Below are positions 8,299-15,301 of a DNA stretch of 64,000 nt, one piece after another (the stretch's first letter is position 1; each line of letters begins with the position of its first letter). A program made the translations under genes and the position numbers. This DNA is from Flavobacterium akiainvivens (GTDB lineage Bacteria; Bacteroidota; Bacteroidia; Flavobacteriales; Flavobacteriaceae): positions 643,197-707,196 of the forward strand of contig NZ_LIYD01000005.1 of the NCBI RefSeq assembly GCF_001278115.1. Direction: 5' to 3'. The notes below the pieces were generated by a model. The model was not told the DNA's origin and ran no database searches. It was given only the letters and a program-made list of their open reading frames with translations.

Positions 8299-8655
8299 CT
8301 ATTGGTTTGTATCAGTTGGTGCGGTGGGCTTCTTTTTAGTGGCCCATTTTATAATGTTTAATATTAAAATTAATGGTGCAATTAAACCAACCGTAATCAT
8401 CATGAATCCCATAGCCACTTCGGCTACTATGTCTACCGTTGTGGTGCCGCCGCTGCTTAGTGTGTAAGTGCTTTCAAGCCAGGCAAATAAAAATGCAAAA
8501 CCTAAAGAAAATATCAGGTATATAAGTGCTGCCCTGTTTAATGCCCATACAAATTTTGGATAGGCAAATGCCTTAAAAGCGTCCTGTTTTTTAAGGAATA
8601 GCAGTAGTGGCAGTGCAAATAGCACCAGTAAAATAATGTAGGGTAGGTATTGCAT
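8299..8655 (-). CDS. membrane protein of unknown function
   Basis: 118 residues with about four hydrophobic helices (YIILLVLFALPLLLFLK, AALIYLIFSLGFAFLFAWL, VAEVAMGFMMITVGLIAPLI) and a short basic tail (KWATKKKPTAPTDTNQ). No family recognised. It is the first gene of a two-gene minus-strand unit, followed by the secreted protein at 7814-8296. Confidence 0.65.
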   Translation of the reverse strand: MQYLPYIILLVLFALPLLLFLKKQDAFKAFAYPKFVWALNRAALIYLIFSLGFAFLFAWLESTYTLSSGGTTTVDIVAEVAMGFMMITVGLIAPLILILNIIKWATKKKPTAPTDTNQ

Positions 8656-8679
8656 AATGGTTAAAAATCAAAAATAATA

Positions 8680-8714
8680 AAAAAACAGGAGTTTTTGGGC
8701 TTCTGTTTTTTTTG
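8680..8714. terminator. terminator-like hairpin in a divergent gap
   Basis: Stem AAAAACAGGAG / CTTCTGTTTTT with one G-T pair, a 6-nt loop and a following T-run on the plus strand. It lies upstream of both flanking genes (8655 minus, 8801 plus), so no annotated gene ends here. It could be the end of a short RNA, a leader attenuator, or a relic. Confidence 0.5.
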
Positions 8715-8753
8715 ATGTGGGGCATGATTAAAGATTAATTTCATAACAAAAAT

Positions 8754-8781
8754 TTTGATTGCTTATATTTTACTATGTTTG
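8754..8781 (+). promoter_or_regulatory. Bacteroidota-type promoter for the barrel gene at 8801
   Basis: TTTG at 8754-8757 and TATGTTTG at 8774-8781 fit the -33 TTTG / -7 TAnnTTTG pattern of this phylum, with 16 bases between, at the short end of the usual range. The ATG at 8801 follows 19 nt later. The position also argues against an earlier start at 8759. Confidence 0.55.
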
Positions 8782-8800
8782 TCATCAAAATCACCTAATC

Positions 8801-9418
8801 ATGAAAAAAATTGCTTTAGCGGCTACTGCCTTTCTTTTTGCACTTGGTGCAAATGCCCAATCTAAGGGTAACATTGAATTTGGAGTTAACACGGGGGTAA
8901 ACTTCAGCACAATTTCAAGCGGCGAATACTGGGGTAGCGCAGATACCAGTACCGGTTTTAACGTTGCTGCATCTCTTGATTTTTATTTTTCAGACCGCTG
9001 GAGTATAAAAGTTAAGCCTACTTATGACCGTAAGGGGTGGGATGGCGATTATGTAACGGTAGACGGAAATGATTATCCTACTGATTATAATGTTGATTAT
9101 TTAACGGTGCCCGTAATGGCCAACTGGCATTTTGGTAGTAAAAGAAACTGGTACCTTAACTTTGGCCCGTATGCCGGTTTTCTTCTTTCTGCAAAAGATA
9201 CAAGGTTTGATACAGATGTAAAAAATGCCCTTAACAGTACCGATATTGGCCTTGCATTTGGCATAGGTGTAAAAATACCGGTTAGCGATAAAATAAAGAT
9301 TTTCTTTGAATATGAAGGCCAGTCTGGTTTTTCAGATGCTTTTAAAGACAATTATACAGGTAATGTATATACATCAAGAAACTCGCTTAACGTAGGCCTA
9401 AATTTCCTGCTGAAATAG
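8801..9418 (+). CDS. outer membrane beta-barrel protein
   Basis: 205 residues from the ATG at 8801. Signal peptide MKKIALAATAFLFALGANAQ, then alternating strands with aromatic girdle residues (FNVAASLDFYFSDRWSIKVK, YLTVPVMANWHFGSKRNW, YLNFGPYAGFLLSAKDTRF, IGLAFGIGVKIPVSDKIKI), ending NVGLNFLLK. This is the porin-like PF13568-type eight-strand barrel common in Bacteroidota. An earlier in-frame start at 8759 would place 14 residues before the signal peptide and overlap the promoter box, so 8801 is preferred. It is a close paralogue of the gene at 9525 and has its own terminator. Confidence 0.82.
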   Translation: MKKIALAATAFLFALGANAQSKGNIEFGVNTGVNFSTISSGEYWGSADTSTGFNVAASLDFYFSDRWSIKVKPTYDRKGWDGDYVTVDGNDYPTDYNVDYLTVPVMANWHFGSKRNWYLNFGPYAGFLLSAKDTRFDTDVKNALNSTDIGLAFGIGVKIPVSDKIKIFFEYEGQSGFSDAFKDNYTGNVYTSRNSLNVGLNFLLK

Positions 9419-9439
9419 CAAAACCAACTATTGTTTATG

Positions 9440-9463
9440 AGGGAGGCATTAGCTTCCCTTTTT
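9440..9463 (+). terminator. Rho-independent terminator
   Basis: AGGGAGGC (9440-9447) pairs with GCTTCCCT (9452-9459, one G-T), 4-nt loop ATTA, then T5. It lies 22 nt after the stop of the barrel gene. Confidence 0.8.
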
Positions 9464-9524
9464 CATTTATAGAAAAATGGCATTATTTTAGATATATGTT
9501 TATTACCAAAAAAACTCATTAACT

Positions 9525-10139
9525 ATGAAAAAAACAATACAAGTGTTGCTGGTTACATTACTGTTCTCGGCAGCGGCAAGTGCACAGGGCAGGGGCAACA
9601 TAGAATTTGGCCTTAATACCGGCTATAACGCATCTTATGTAGATACTTACGATCAATATTTAGAATACCGTAGCGGTTACAACTTTGGGGCATCGCTTGA
9701 TTTTTATTTTTCGCAGGAATGGAGCCTTAAAGTAAAAGGGATTTATGATAAAAAAGGCTGGAACAATGATATTATTGATATTGACGGCGATTATTATGAT
9801 ACCAACATTAATTTAACCTATATAACAGTACCGGTAATGGCCAGCTGGCATTTTGGCAATAAATATAATTGGTACATGAACTTTGGGCCATACATAGGTT
9901 TTTTAATGGATGCTGAAGATACACGCTTTAATAATGACATTAAACACAATTTTGAGGAGACAGATTTTGGGCTTGCAGTTGGCTTTGGTGTAAAAATACC
10001 GGTTAGTAATTATGTAAGGTTAAGCCTTGAGTATGATATGCAGGCAGGAGTTACAGATGTACTGGTTAATGACTATAGCCAGGACCTGAGCAACTACCGT
10101 CATTCATTTAATGTTGGGTTTAATTTTCTGCTGAAGTAA
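9525..10139 (+). CDS. outer membrane beta-barrel protein, paralogue
   Basis: 204 residues. Signal peptide MKKTIQVLLVTLLFSAAASAQ, then the same strand order as the preceding gene: GNIEFGLNTGYN, NFGASLDFYFSQEWSLKVK, YITVPVMASWHFGNKYNWY, MNFGPYIGFLMDAEDTRF, DFGLAVGFGVKIPVSNYV, ending NVGFNFLLK. This is a tandem duplication that has diverged mostly in the surface loops (for example YVDTYDQYLEYR against SSGEYWGSADTS). Function beyond being an outer-membrane barrel is not shown. The two genes have separate terminators and probably separate promoters. Confidence 0.82.
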   Translation: MKKTIQVLLVTLLFSAAASAQGRGNIEFGLNTGYNASYVDTYDQYLEYRSGYNFGASLDFYFSQEWSLKVKGIYDKKGWNNDIIDIDGDYYDTNINLTYITVPVMASWHFGNKYNWYMNFGPYIGFLMDAEDTRFNNDIKHNFEETDFGLAVGFGVKIPVSNYVRLSLEYDMQAGVTDVLVNDYSQDLSNYRHSFNVGFNFLLK

Positions 10140-10171
10140 CCGTAAATAATATTTGAAAAAGAGAATTACTT

Positions 10172-10194
10172 AGAGGCTTAGGCCTCTTTTTTTA
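10172..10194 (+). terminator. Rho-independent terminator
   Basis: AGAGGC (10172-10177) and GCCTCT (10182-10187) with loop TTAG, followed by T-rich sequence that runs into the stop codon of the convergent sterol desaturase gene. It serves the barrel gene at 9525. Confidence 0.8.
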
Positions 10195-11409
10195 TGACCG
10201 TGTTTGGAGTATATACCCCTGGTAACGTTGACCCAGAGAGAAATATTTCTCGGCAACAAACAGTAGTGCCACTGGAATAAAAATGTATTCAACCATATCG
10301 TTATTATATAGCAGGTAGGAGCTTAGCAGTAGTAATCGTGCATATTCAAGGTAGTAAATCCAGCGGCGCTGTTCTAAAAGGGCACCACAGTTTACCAGCG
10401 TGAGCAATATAAAGGTTAAGGTAAATACTTTATCAGCAATATCCTGATAGGCAAAGAAAAAAGTAAACCACATGAGCATCAGGGTGCACAGGGCTATTTG
10501 CAAAGCAAGGTAACCCTTAAAACGCAGCTGCCTTAGTTGGAGGCTTCGGCATTGCAAAAATTTCTTTTCAAGCTCCGGGCGTATGTCCTGGTCCATGTGC
10601 GCAGGGCTGCCAAAAACGGCTTTCCATTTGGCTTTAAAGCCGTTGGCACGCCGGTAGCTTTCGGCTATTTCAAAGTAGTAATGAAAATGCTGCCACAAAA
10701 AGCTGTAGCTTTTAAGCGGGTGGGTCAGCCCATACTTAGGGGCTTCTTCCTCAGCCTGGTATGTGCCGAACAGCTTATCCCAAAACACAAACATATCACC
10801 GTAATTTTTATCAAGGTATTTCTCATCGCTGGCGTGGTGTACCCCGTGTAACGATGGTGTTATGAATACATACTCCAGCCACTTTATGCGCCCTACAACC
10901 TGTGTATGTGTAAAGAATGAATAGGCTCCGTGCACCAACAGCATGGTAATAACCATAGTGGGGTGGAAGCCTGCCAGTGGCAGCAGGCACCAAAAAGCTG
11001 TACGTATAACAGCCTGTATAGTGGTTATGCGCGCAGCTGCTGTAAAATTAAACTCCTCGCTATGGTGGTGTACTATGTGTGCCGCCCAGAAAATATTTAC
11101 CTCATGGCCCAGGCGGTGGTACCAGTACCATACAAAATCGGTTGCAAGGATAAGTGCTATCCATACCATCCAGTTTGCGGGGATATCCCAAATGGCGTAA
11201 TTATCATATACATAATAGTATAGCTGGTAGAAGCTGGCAGCTACAAACAGGTTGAGTAAACGCTCTGCAATGCCAATGCTTATGTTAGAAACAGAGCTTT
11301 CGTATTTAAAGAGCTCAGGCCTTTTTTTACGCTGTGCGGCTTTATATTCCAGCCATACAAACAAAAAGAATGCGGGCATGGCAAAGGCGAGATAGTTTAG
11401 TTTTTCCAT
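10192..11409 (-). CDS. sterol desaturase / fatty acid hydroxylase family membrane enzyme
   Basis: 405 residues. Membrane-bound di-iron family with histidine clusters HRLGHEVNIFWAAHIVHHHSEEFNF and HGVHHASDEKYLDKNYG, flanked by hydrophobic helices; three to four more helices follow in a C-terminal part that is longer than the core family (about 280 residues). Such enzymes hydroxylate or desaturate lipids or alkylglycerol ethers using O2. The substrate cannot be read from sequence. It has its own promoter region (11410-11507) shared with the end of the AT-rich kinase/phosphatase islet, and is convergent with the barrel gene. Confidence 0.85.
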   Translation of the reverse strand: MEKLNYLAFAMPAFFLFVWLEYKAAQRKKRPELFKYESSVSNISIGIAERLLNLFVAASFYQLYYYVYDNYAIWDIPANWMVWIALILATDFVWYWYHRLGHEVNIFWAAHIVHHHSEEFNFTAAARITTIQAVIRTAFWCLLPLAGFHPTMVITMLLVHGAYSFFTHTQVVGRIKWLEYVFITPSLHGVHHASDEKYLDKNYGDMFVFWDKLFGTYQAEEEAPKYGLTHPLKSYSFLWQHFHYYFEIAESYRRANGFKAKWKAVFGSPAHMDQDIRPELEKKFLQCRSLQLRQLRFKGYLALQIALCTLMLMWFTFFFAYQDIADKVFTLTFILLTLVNCGALLEQRRWIYYLEYARLLLLSSYLLYNNDMVEYIFIPVALLFVAEKYFSLGQRYQGYILQTRS

Positions 11410-11439
11410 AACGATGAATTAGCTACGGACAAAAATATA

Positions 11440-11466
11440 AATACTCTACTAATTTAGTAGAGTATT
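11440..11466 (-). terminator. 27-nt palindrome, probable AT-rich terminator of the PP2C operon
   Basis: AATACTCTACTAA (11440-11452), one central base, then its exact complement TTAGTAGAGTATT (11454-11466). Read on the minus strand it follows the PP2C stop by 41 nt and is followed by TTATATTTTTG, as in a terminator. It could also be an operator for the sterol desaturase gene, whose ATG is 30 nt away. Confidence 0.6.
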
Positions 11467-11507
11467 GGTGTTAAAATTTTTCAACTGATGTAGTTGATAA
11501 GTGGAAA

Positions 11508-12218
11508 TTATTGATGGATAGTAATAACTATAAAAGTATTATTGTCGCTAGGTTCTTTTATTAGCAAATACTCAGATAGAATATCTACGAATTGATTCGA
11601 TGTTTTACTTTTTAGAGATATATCTCTTAAATCTCTTTTAGAAACATTTTCATGAACTCCGTCTGTGGTTAATATTATTCTATCCCCGTATTCCAAATCA
11701 AATGTAAAATTATCGATTCTTGGAAATTCATCACGAATTCCTAAAGCACTTTCAATAATATTACGTCTAGGATAACTTAATGAATCCTCAAATGATATCA
11801 ATCCCTCTTTCAGTAATCTTGCGATTTCTGTATGGTCATTCGTTAACTGTTTAATGCCATTACCTCGTAATATACATACACGGGTATCACCTGTGTGGGC
11901 ACCAATTATTATTTTATTTTTGATTATTACGCCAGTAAAAGTCGTTGCCATACCATAATTTTCATCAACAGCTTGATTTAATATATGAGAATTTATTTCT
12001 GACAAAAGATTGTGTAGTTTATCTTCATCTGCGTTTTTATCGATATTATTTATGAAATATTGTGTGCTCAATCGTGATGCAATACTTCCTCCTAATTGAC
12101 CACCTACACCATCGGCAATACACGCAACTAAGTTTTCACCGAGCAAGCGATAAGCATAGCTGTCTTGATTATCAGCTCTCTTACCAATGTTTGTATAATA
12201 TGCTATATCGAACTTCAT
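11508..12218 (-). CDS. PP2C-type Ser/Thr protein phosphatase
   Basis: 236 residues. PP2C metal-binding motifs are present in order: RADNQDSY (Asp16, Asp19), IADGVGGQLGG (Asp36), GAHTGDTRVCILRGNG, and TTDGVHENVS; FIVITIHQ closes the domain. It removes phosphate from Ser/Thr in a Mn/Mg-dependent reaction and is cytoplasmic. The ATG overlaps the TGA of the preceding frame (12215-12218), so it is coupled to the kinase locus upstream. Base composition is clearly more AT-rich than the flanking genes. It is most likely the antagonist of the adjacent kinase. Confidence 0.88.
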   Translation of the reverse strand: MKFDIAYYTNIGKRADNQDSYAYRLLGENLVACIADGVGGQLGGSIASRLSTQYFINNIDKNADEDKLHNLLSEINSHILNQAVDENYGMATTFTGVIIKNKIIIGAHTGDTRVCILRGNGIKQLTNDHTEIARLLKEGLISFEDSLSYPRRNIIESALGIRDEFPRIDNFTFDLEYGDRIILTTDGVHENVSKRDLRDISLKSKTSNQFVDILSEYLLIKEPSDNNTFIVITIHQ

Positions 12219-12787
12219 TTTTTCTTACACAGTTTGCCTATGGCATTATTAATTTTCTTATGAAAATCTTTTCTATTGACATTTATAGAATATTCAATAT
12301 GTGATATTTTATAACATATTTCTTTTCCTTCACTCATCATTTCTAAGCTAAGTCTTTCTGCTAATTCTTCATCGTTAGTGGTAGCCCATTTGTAAAACAA
12401 TTTCTCTACATAAAATCTATTATGAGATGCCCCCATATACAATAAAGCGATAATGCATTGTGGCTTTGTATTTAAGGAACAATATTCAGTCAAAAGATCT
12501 AATCGTTTCCCTATAGCATCACAAAAACTAAAAAGAAAATTCCCTTCTCTAACCCATTCCGAGAATAACAATCCATATGAATCGGCTAAGCCTAAATCGA
12601 GTTTTATTAATTCACTAATTCTTTTATAATTAATTATTTTGAAAAGTGTATCAACGTCTTCAGATGAACTTTTATCGGTACTTAGGAAATTAATTACTGC
12701 TTCCCAATCATCGAAATCAAGATAATTTTCAGATTCTACTAGTCCAACTAATTTTTTACCTTCTTCACTCTTAATTTCAATGTCTGA
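12215..12787 (-). CDS. helical protein or C-terminal half of the kinase (in-frame after a TAA)
   Basis: The frame directly continues the kinase frame after its TAA (12788-12790) and stays open for 190 codons. The first 72 codons contain no ATG or GTG; the only usual start in frame is a TTG at 12569-12571, and an ATT lies at 12779-12781. The whole stretch reads as good protein (ENYLDFDDWEAVINFLS, INYKRISELIKLDLGLADSY, then FSEWVREGNFLFSFCDAI), all helix-forming. So it is either the C-terminal domain of a longer kinase cut by a nonsense change, a readthrough product, or a separate protein with a rare start. No known domain recognised; a HEAT-like helical array is possible. It ends in an ATGA overlap with the PP2C gene. 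Confidence 0.6.
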   Translation of the reverse strand, partial: SDIEIKSEEGKKLVGLVESENYLDFDDWEAVINFLSTDKSSSEDVDTLFKIINYKRISELIKLDLGLADSYGLLFSEWVREGNFLFSFCDAIGKRLDLLTEYCSLNTKPQCIIALLYMGASHNRFYVEKLFYKWATTNDEELAERLSLEMMSEGKEICYKISHIEYSINVNRKDFHKKINNAIGKLCKKK

Positions 12788-13537
12788 TTATAAAATTGAG
12801 AGAAGGGCTTCTCTTACGAATTCTATTGATTTAAACCTTCTACTAGATTTTTTATAAGTACAACTTGCAATGATTTTTCCTATAGCTCCATCTTCGTTTA
12901 TCTGTTGACAAGGTATCCTATTAGATTTGCCATAATAATCATGAATCAGACAGCCTAAAGAAAAAATATCAGATTGAATTGAGGCCCTTGATAGGCTAGC
13001 AACAATCTCAGGAGCAGTATAATAATCGCTTCCTTTAATCATAGAAACTGGCGTAAGTTCTGTTATATTTGTTTGATCTATGGAAAGTAAACCAAAGTCA
13101 CCAATAGCATAATAAAAATCTTCGTTTTGATCTTTAAACCTTAAAATGTTTCCAGGTTTTAAATCACGATGGTAATAACTTTTTTTGTGCATCTCCTCCA
13201 AACCTGACATGACATCAAGTAACATCAAGTTGATTTCCTCTTTATCCGATAGATTGATTTTTTTTAAGGCATTTTCAGCTAAAGGCATTATATAATAAGG
13301 ATTCTCGCAGTCTAAATCCTTGAATAAAATAGGAACTATATTTTTATGATTGAAAGATTCTTGGTATGTAGCTTCTCTTCTAAATCTTTGCAAGGCATTT
13401 TCTTTTAGACTTTCATCATGAGGAATATTCATAGTGAATGTTTTCCGTGCATATAAATTTCCATCTTCACACTTAACTTTATCTACATTTCCAAAACCAC
13501 CATTATCAATGTTTTTTATTATTTTGACAACTTTCAT
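12788..13537 (-). CDS. Hanks-type Ser/Thr protein kinase
   Basis: 249 residues, a single compact kinase domain with all catalytic residues: glycine loop DNGGFGNV (13-16), Lys32 in ARK, Glu55 in the alpha-C helix (RFRREA), HRDLKPGN with Asp125 and Asn130, DFG at 147-149, and APE in TAPEIVASL. No membrane segment or sensor domain follows before the stop, so it is cytoplasmic. It starts 12 nt after the alanine dehydrogenase stop on the same strand and may be read from that operon. Codon use and base content are very AT-rich, unlike ald, which suggests transfer. It pairs with the PP2C phosphatase downstream. Substrate unknown. Confidence 0.88.
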   Translation of the reverse strand: MKVVKIIKNIDNGGFGNVDKVKCEDGNLYARKTFTMNIPHDESLKENALQRFRREATYQESFNHKNIVPILFKDLDCENPYYIMPLAENALKKINLSDKEEINLMLLDVMSGLEEMHKKSYYHRDLKPGNILRFKDQNEDFYYAIGDFGLLSIDQTNITELTPVSMIKGSDYYTAPEIVASLSRASIQSDIFSLGCLIHDYYGKSNRIPCQQINEDGAIGKIIASCTYKKSSRRFKSIEFVREALLSIL

Positions 13538-13549
13538 AAAATAAAAGGT

Positions 13550-14743
13550 TTAAAAAACAATCAGGTTAATATCAGTGTCATCCATTCCAAACCATTCGGC
13601 AATACTGCGGTTTGTTAAGCGGCCATGGTAAAAATAAATACCATGCTTAAGTCCCGGATTACAACGTATTGAGGGTTCTATACCTCCATCTTCTGCCATT
13701 TGCAATAAGAATGGGCTAATAATGTTACTTATTGATAATGATGCCGTTTTGCTGTATCGCGAAGGTATATTAGGCACACAATAATGTGTAACATTATGCT
13801 TAACAAACGTGGGTTTTTCGTGGGTTGTAACTTCGCTGGTTTCAAAACATCCGCCGGTGTCAATAGAAACATCTATAATAACTGCACCTTTTTTCATGCG
13901 CTCTACCATAGTTTCGGTTACAATAACGGGGCTACGGTCTTTGCCGCGCATGGCACCAATGGCCACATCACAACGCATTAAGGCTTTTTGTAGTGCCTTT
14001 TCCTGAATGGTGCTGGTAAAAATACGCTGGTTAAGGTTGTTTTGAAGCCTGCGTAGTTTATTGATAGAATTGTCAAATACCTTTACGCTGGCACCAAGGC
14101 CTATGGCTGTTTTGGCAGCAAATTCGGCAGCGGTACCGGCGCCCAGTATTACCACTTCGGTAGGCGGCACGCCCGTTATGTTACCCAGCAGCAGGCCTTT
14201 GCCCAGCTTTTGGCTTATCATAAGTTCGGCTGCAATAAGTACCGATGCTGTACCGGCAATCTCACTCAGTGATTTTACGGCAGGGTAGGAACCATCAGGG
14301 TCTTTTATAAACTCGAAGGCAAGCCCCGTGATTTTTTTTGTTTGCAGTGCATCAAAAAACTCTTTGCGCTGCGTTTTTAATTGTAATGCCGATATAAGCA
14401 GCGAGCCCATATTCATCATTTCAATCTCGGCCGTTGTGGGCGGCTCTACCTTTAGTATGATAGGGCAGCTGAATACCTTTTTAGGGTCATGCGTAATTTC
14501 GGCACCGGCATCGCTATATTCTTTATCGGTATAGCTGGCGGTAAGCCCGGCACCGGCTTCCATAAGCACGCGGTGCCCGTGGGCAACAAGTGAACTAACG
14601 GCATCGGGTGTAAGGCAAATGCGGCGCTCCTGGTAACTGGTTTCTTTGGGCAGCCCTATAAACAGTTCGCTGCGTTGCCGCGCTACTTCAAGTGTCTCTT
14701 CCTGCGGCAATAGCTGCTGTTTTGTAAAAGGTGTAATTGGCAT
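13550..14743 (-). CDS. ald: alanine dehydrogenase
   Basis: 397 residues of the AlaDH/PNT family: N-terminal part with IGLPKETSYQERRICLTPDA and AGAGLTASYTDKEYSDAGA, then the NAD-binding Rossmann segment VILGAGTAAEFAAKTAIGLG and the conserved KKGAVIIDVSIDTGG and HYCVPNIPSRYSKTAS. It interconverts L-alanine and pyruvate plus ammonia with NAD. The long N-terminus (about 25 residues before the core) is usual for Bacteroidota members. It lies 50 nt downstream of tsaE in a porX-tsaE-ald string; the kinase gene follows after 12 nt. Confidence 0.87.
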   Translation of the reverse strand: MPITPFTKQQLLPQEETLEVARQRSELFIGLPKETSYQERRICLTPDAVSSLVAHGHRVLMEAGAGLTASYTDKEYSDAGAEITHDPKKVFSCPIILKVEPPTTAEIEMMNMGSLLISALQLKTQRKEFFDALQTKKITGLAFEFIKDPDGSYPAVKSLSEIAGTASVLIAAELMISQKLGKGLLLGNITGVPPTEVVILGAGTAAEFAAKTAIGLGASVKVFDNSINKLRRLQNNLNQRIFTSTIQEKALQKALMRCDVAIGAMRGKDRSPVIVTETMVERMKKGAVIIDVSIDTGGCFETSEVTTHEKPTFVKHNVTHYCVPNIPSRYSKTASLSISNIISPFLLQMAEDGGIEPSIRCNPGLKHGIYFYHGRLTNRSIAEWFGMDDTDINLIVF

Positions 14744-14793
14744 GACTGGTGTAATATCGTTACAATGTACAAAAAAATAGCGGTTGGTGTACG

Positions 14794-15201
14794 TTAATTC
14801 ACAGTTAGTTGGCGCCTGCCGTCAGGCAGCTCTTTAAGGCTGACAGCGGTGTGGTCTAACGGAATAAGGTTTGGGGTTTTCTCGGGCCATTCTATAAGGC
14901 ACAGGTTGCCGCTGTAAAAATATTCGTCTATACCCATATCATAGGCTTCCTCCTCGCTATTAAGGCGGTACAGGTCAAAATGGTACAGCGTTTTGCCGTC
15001 TTCGGTTTCATATTCGTTAACCAATGAAAACGTGGGGCTACCGGTCATATCTTTAACACCAAGGCGGCGGGCAAGTGCTTTTATGAATGTAGTTTTACCC
15101 GCACCCATGCTGCCGTGAAACAATATGATGTTTTTTATATTGGCGTCCAGCAGCTTTTGTGCCGCGCCGTCTATTTCCTCAAGGGAAAAAGTGATTTCCA
15201 T
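14794..15201 (-). CDS. tsaE: tRNA t6A biosynthesis ATPase TsaE
   Basis: 135 residues, a P-loop ATPase of the YjeE family. Walker A is HGSMGAGKTTFIKALARRLG; the following SPTFSLVNEYE and the HFDLYRL motif are family signatures, and LCLIEWPEK holds the Walker B region. With TsaB, TsaC and TsaD it makes N6-threonylcarbamoyladenosine at tRNA position 37. Partners are not in this window. It lies between porX and ald on the same strand. Confidence 0.93.
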   Translation of the reverse strand: MEITFSLEEIDGAAQKLLDANIKNIILFHGSMGAGKTTFIKALARRLGVKDMTGSPTFSLVNEYETEDGKTLYHFDLYRLNSEEEAYDMGIDEYFYSGNLCLIEWPEKTPNLIPLDHTAVSLKELPDGRRQLTVN

Positions 15202-15219
15202 TTACGTACTGTGTAGTTT

Positions 15220-15285
15220 AAATTCCAAATAACAAATCCCAAATAACAAAAGGGAAATTCCAAACTTCAAATTCCAAATCTCAAA
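15220..15285. repeat. degenerate AAATTCCAAA direct repeats
   Basis: Units of about 10 bases related to AAATTCCAAA/AAATCCCAAA/CAAATAACAAA repeat at least five times between porX and tsaE. Such runs occur in intergenic DNA of flavobacteria. No coding capacity; function unknown. Confidence 0.6.
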
Positions 15286-15301
15286 CATAACGTCGAATAA
15301 T

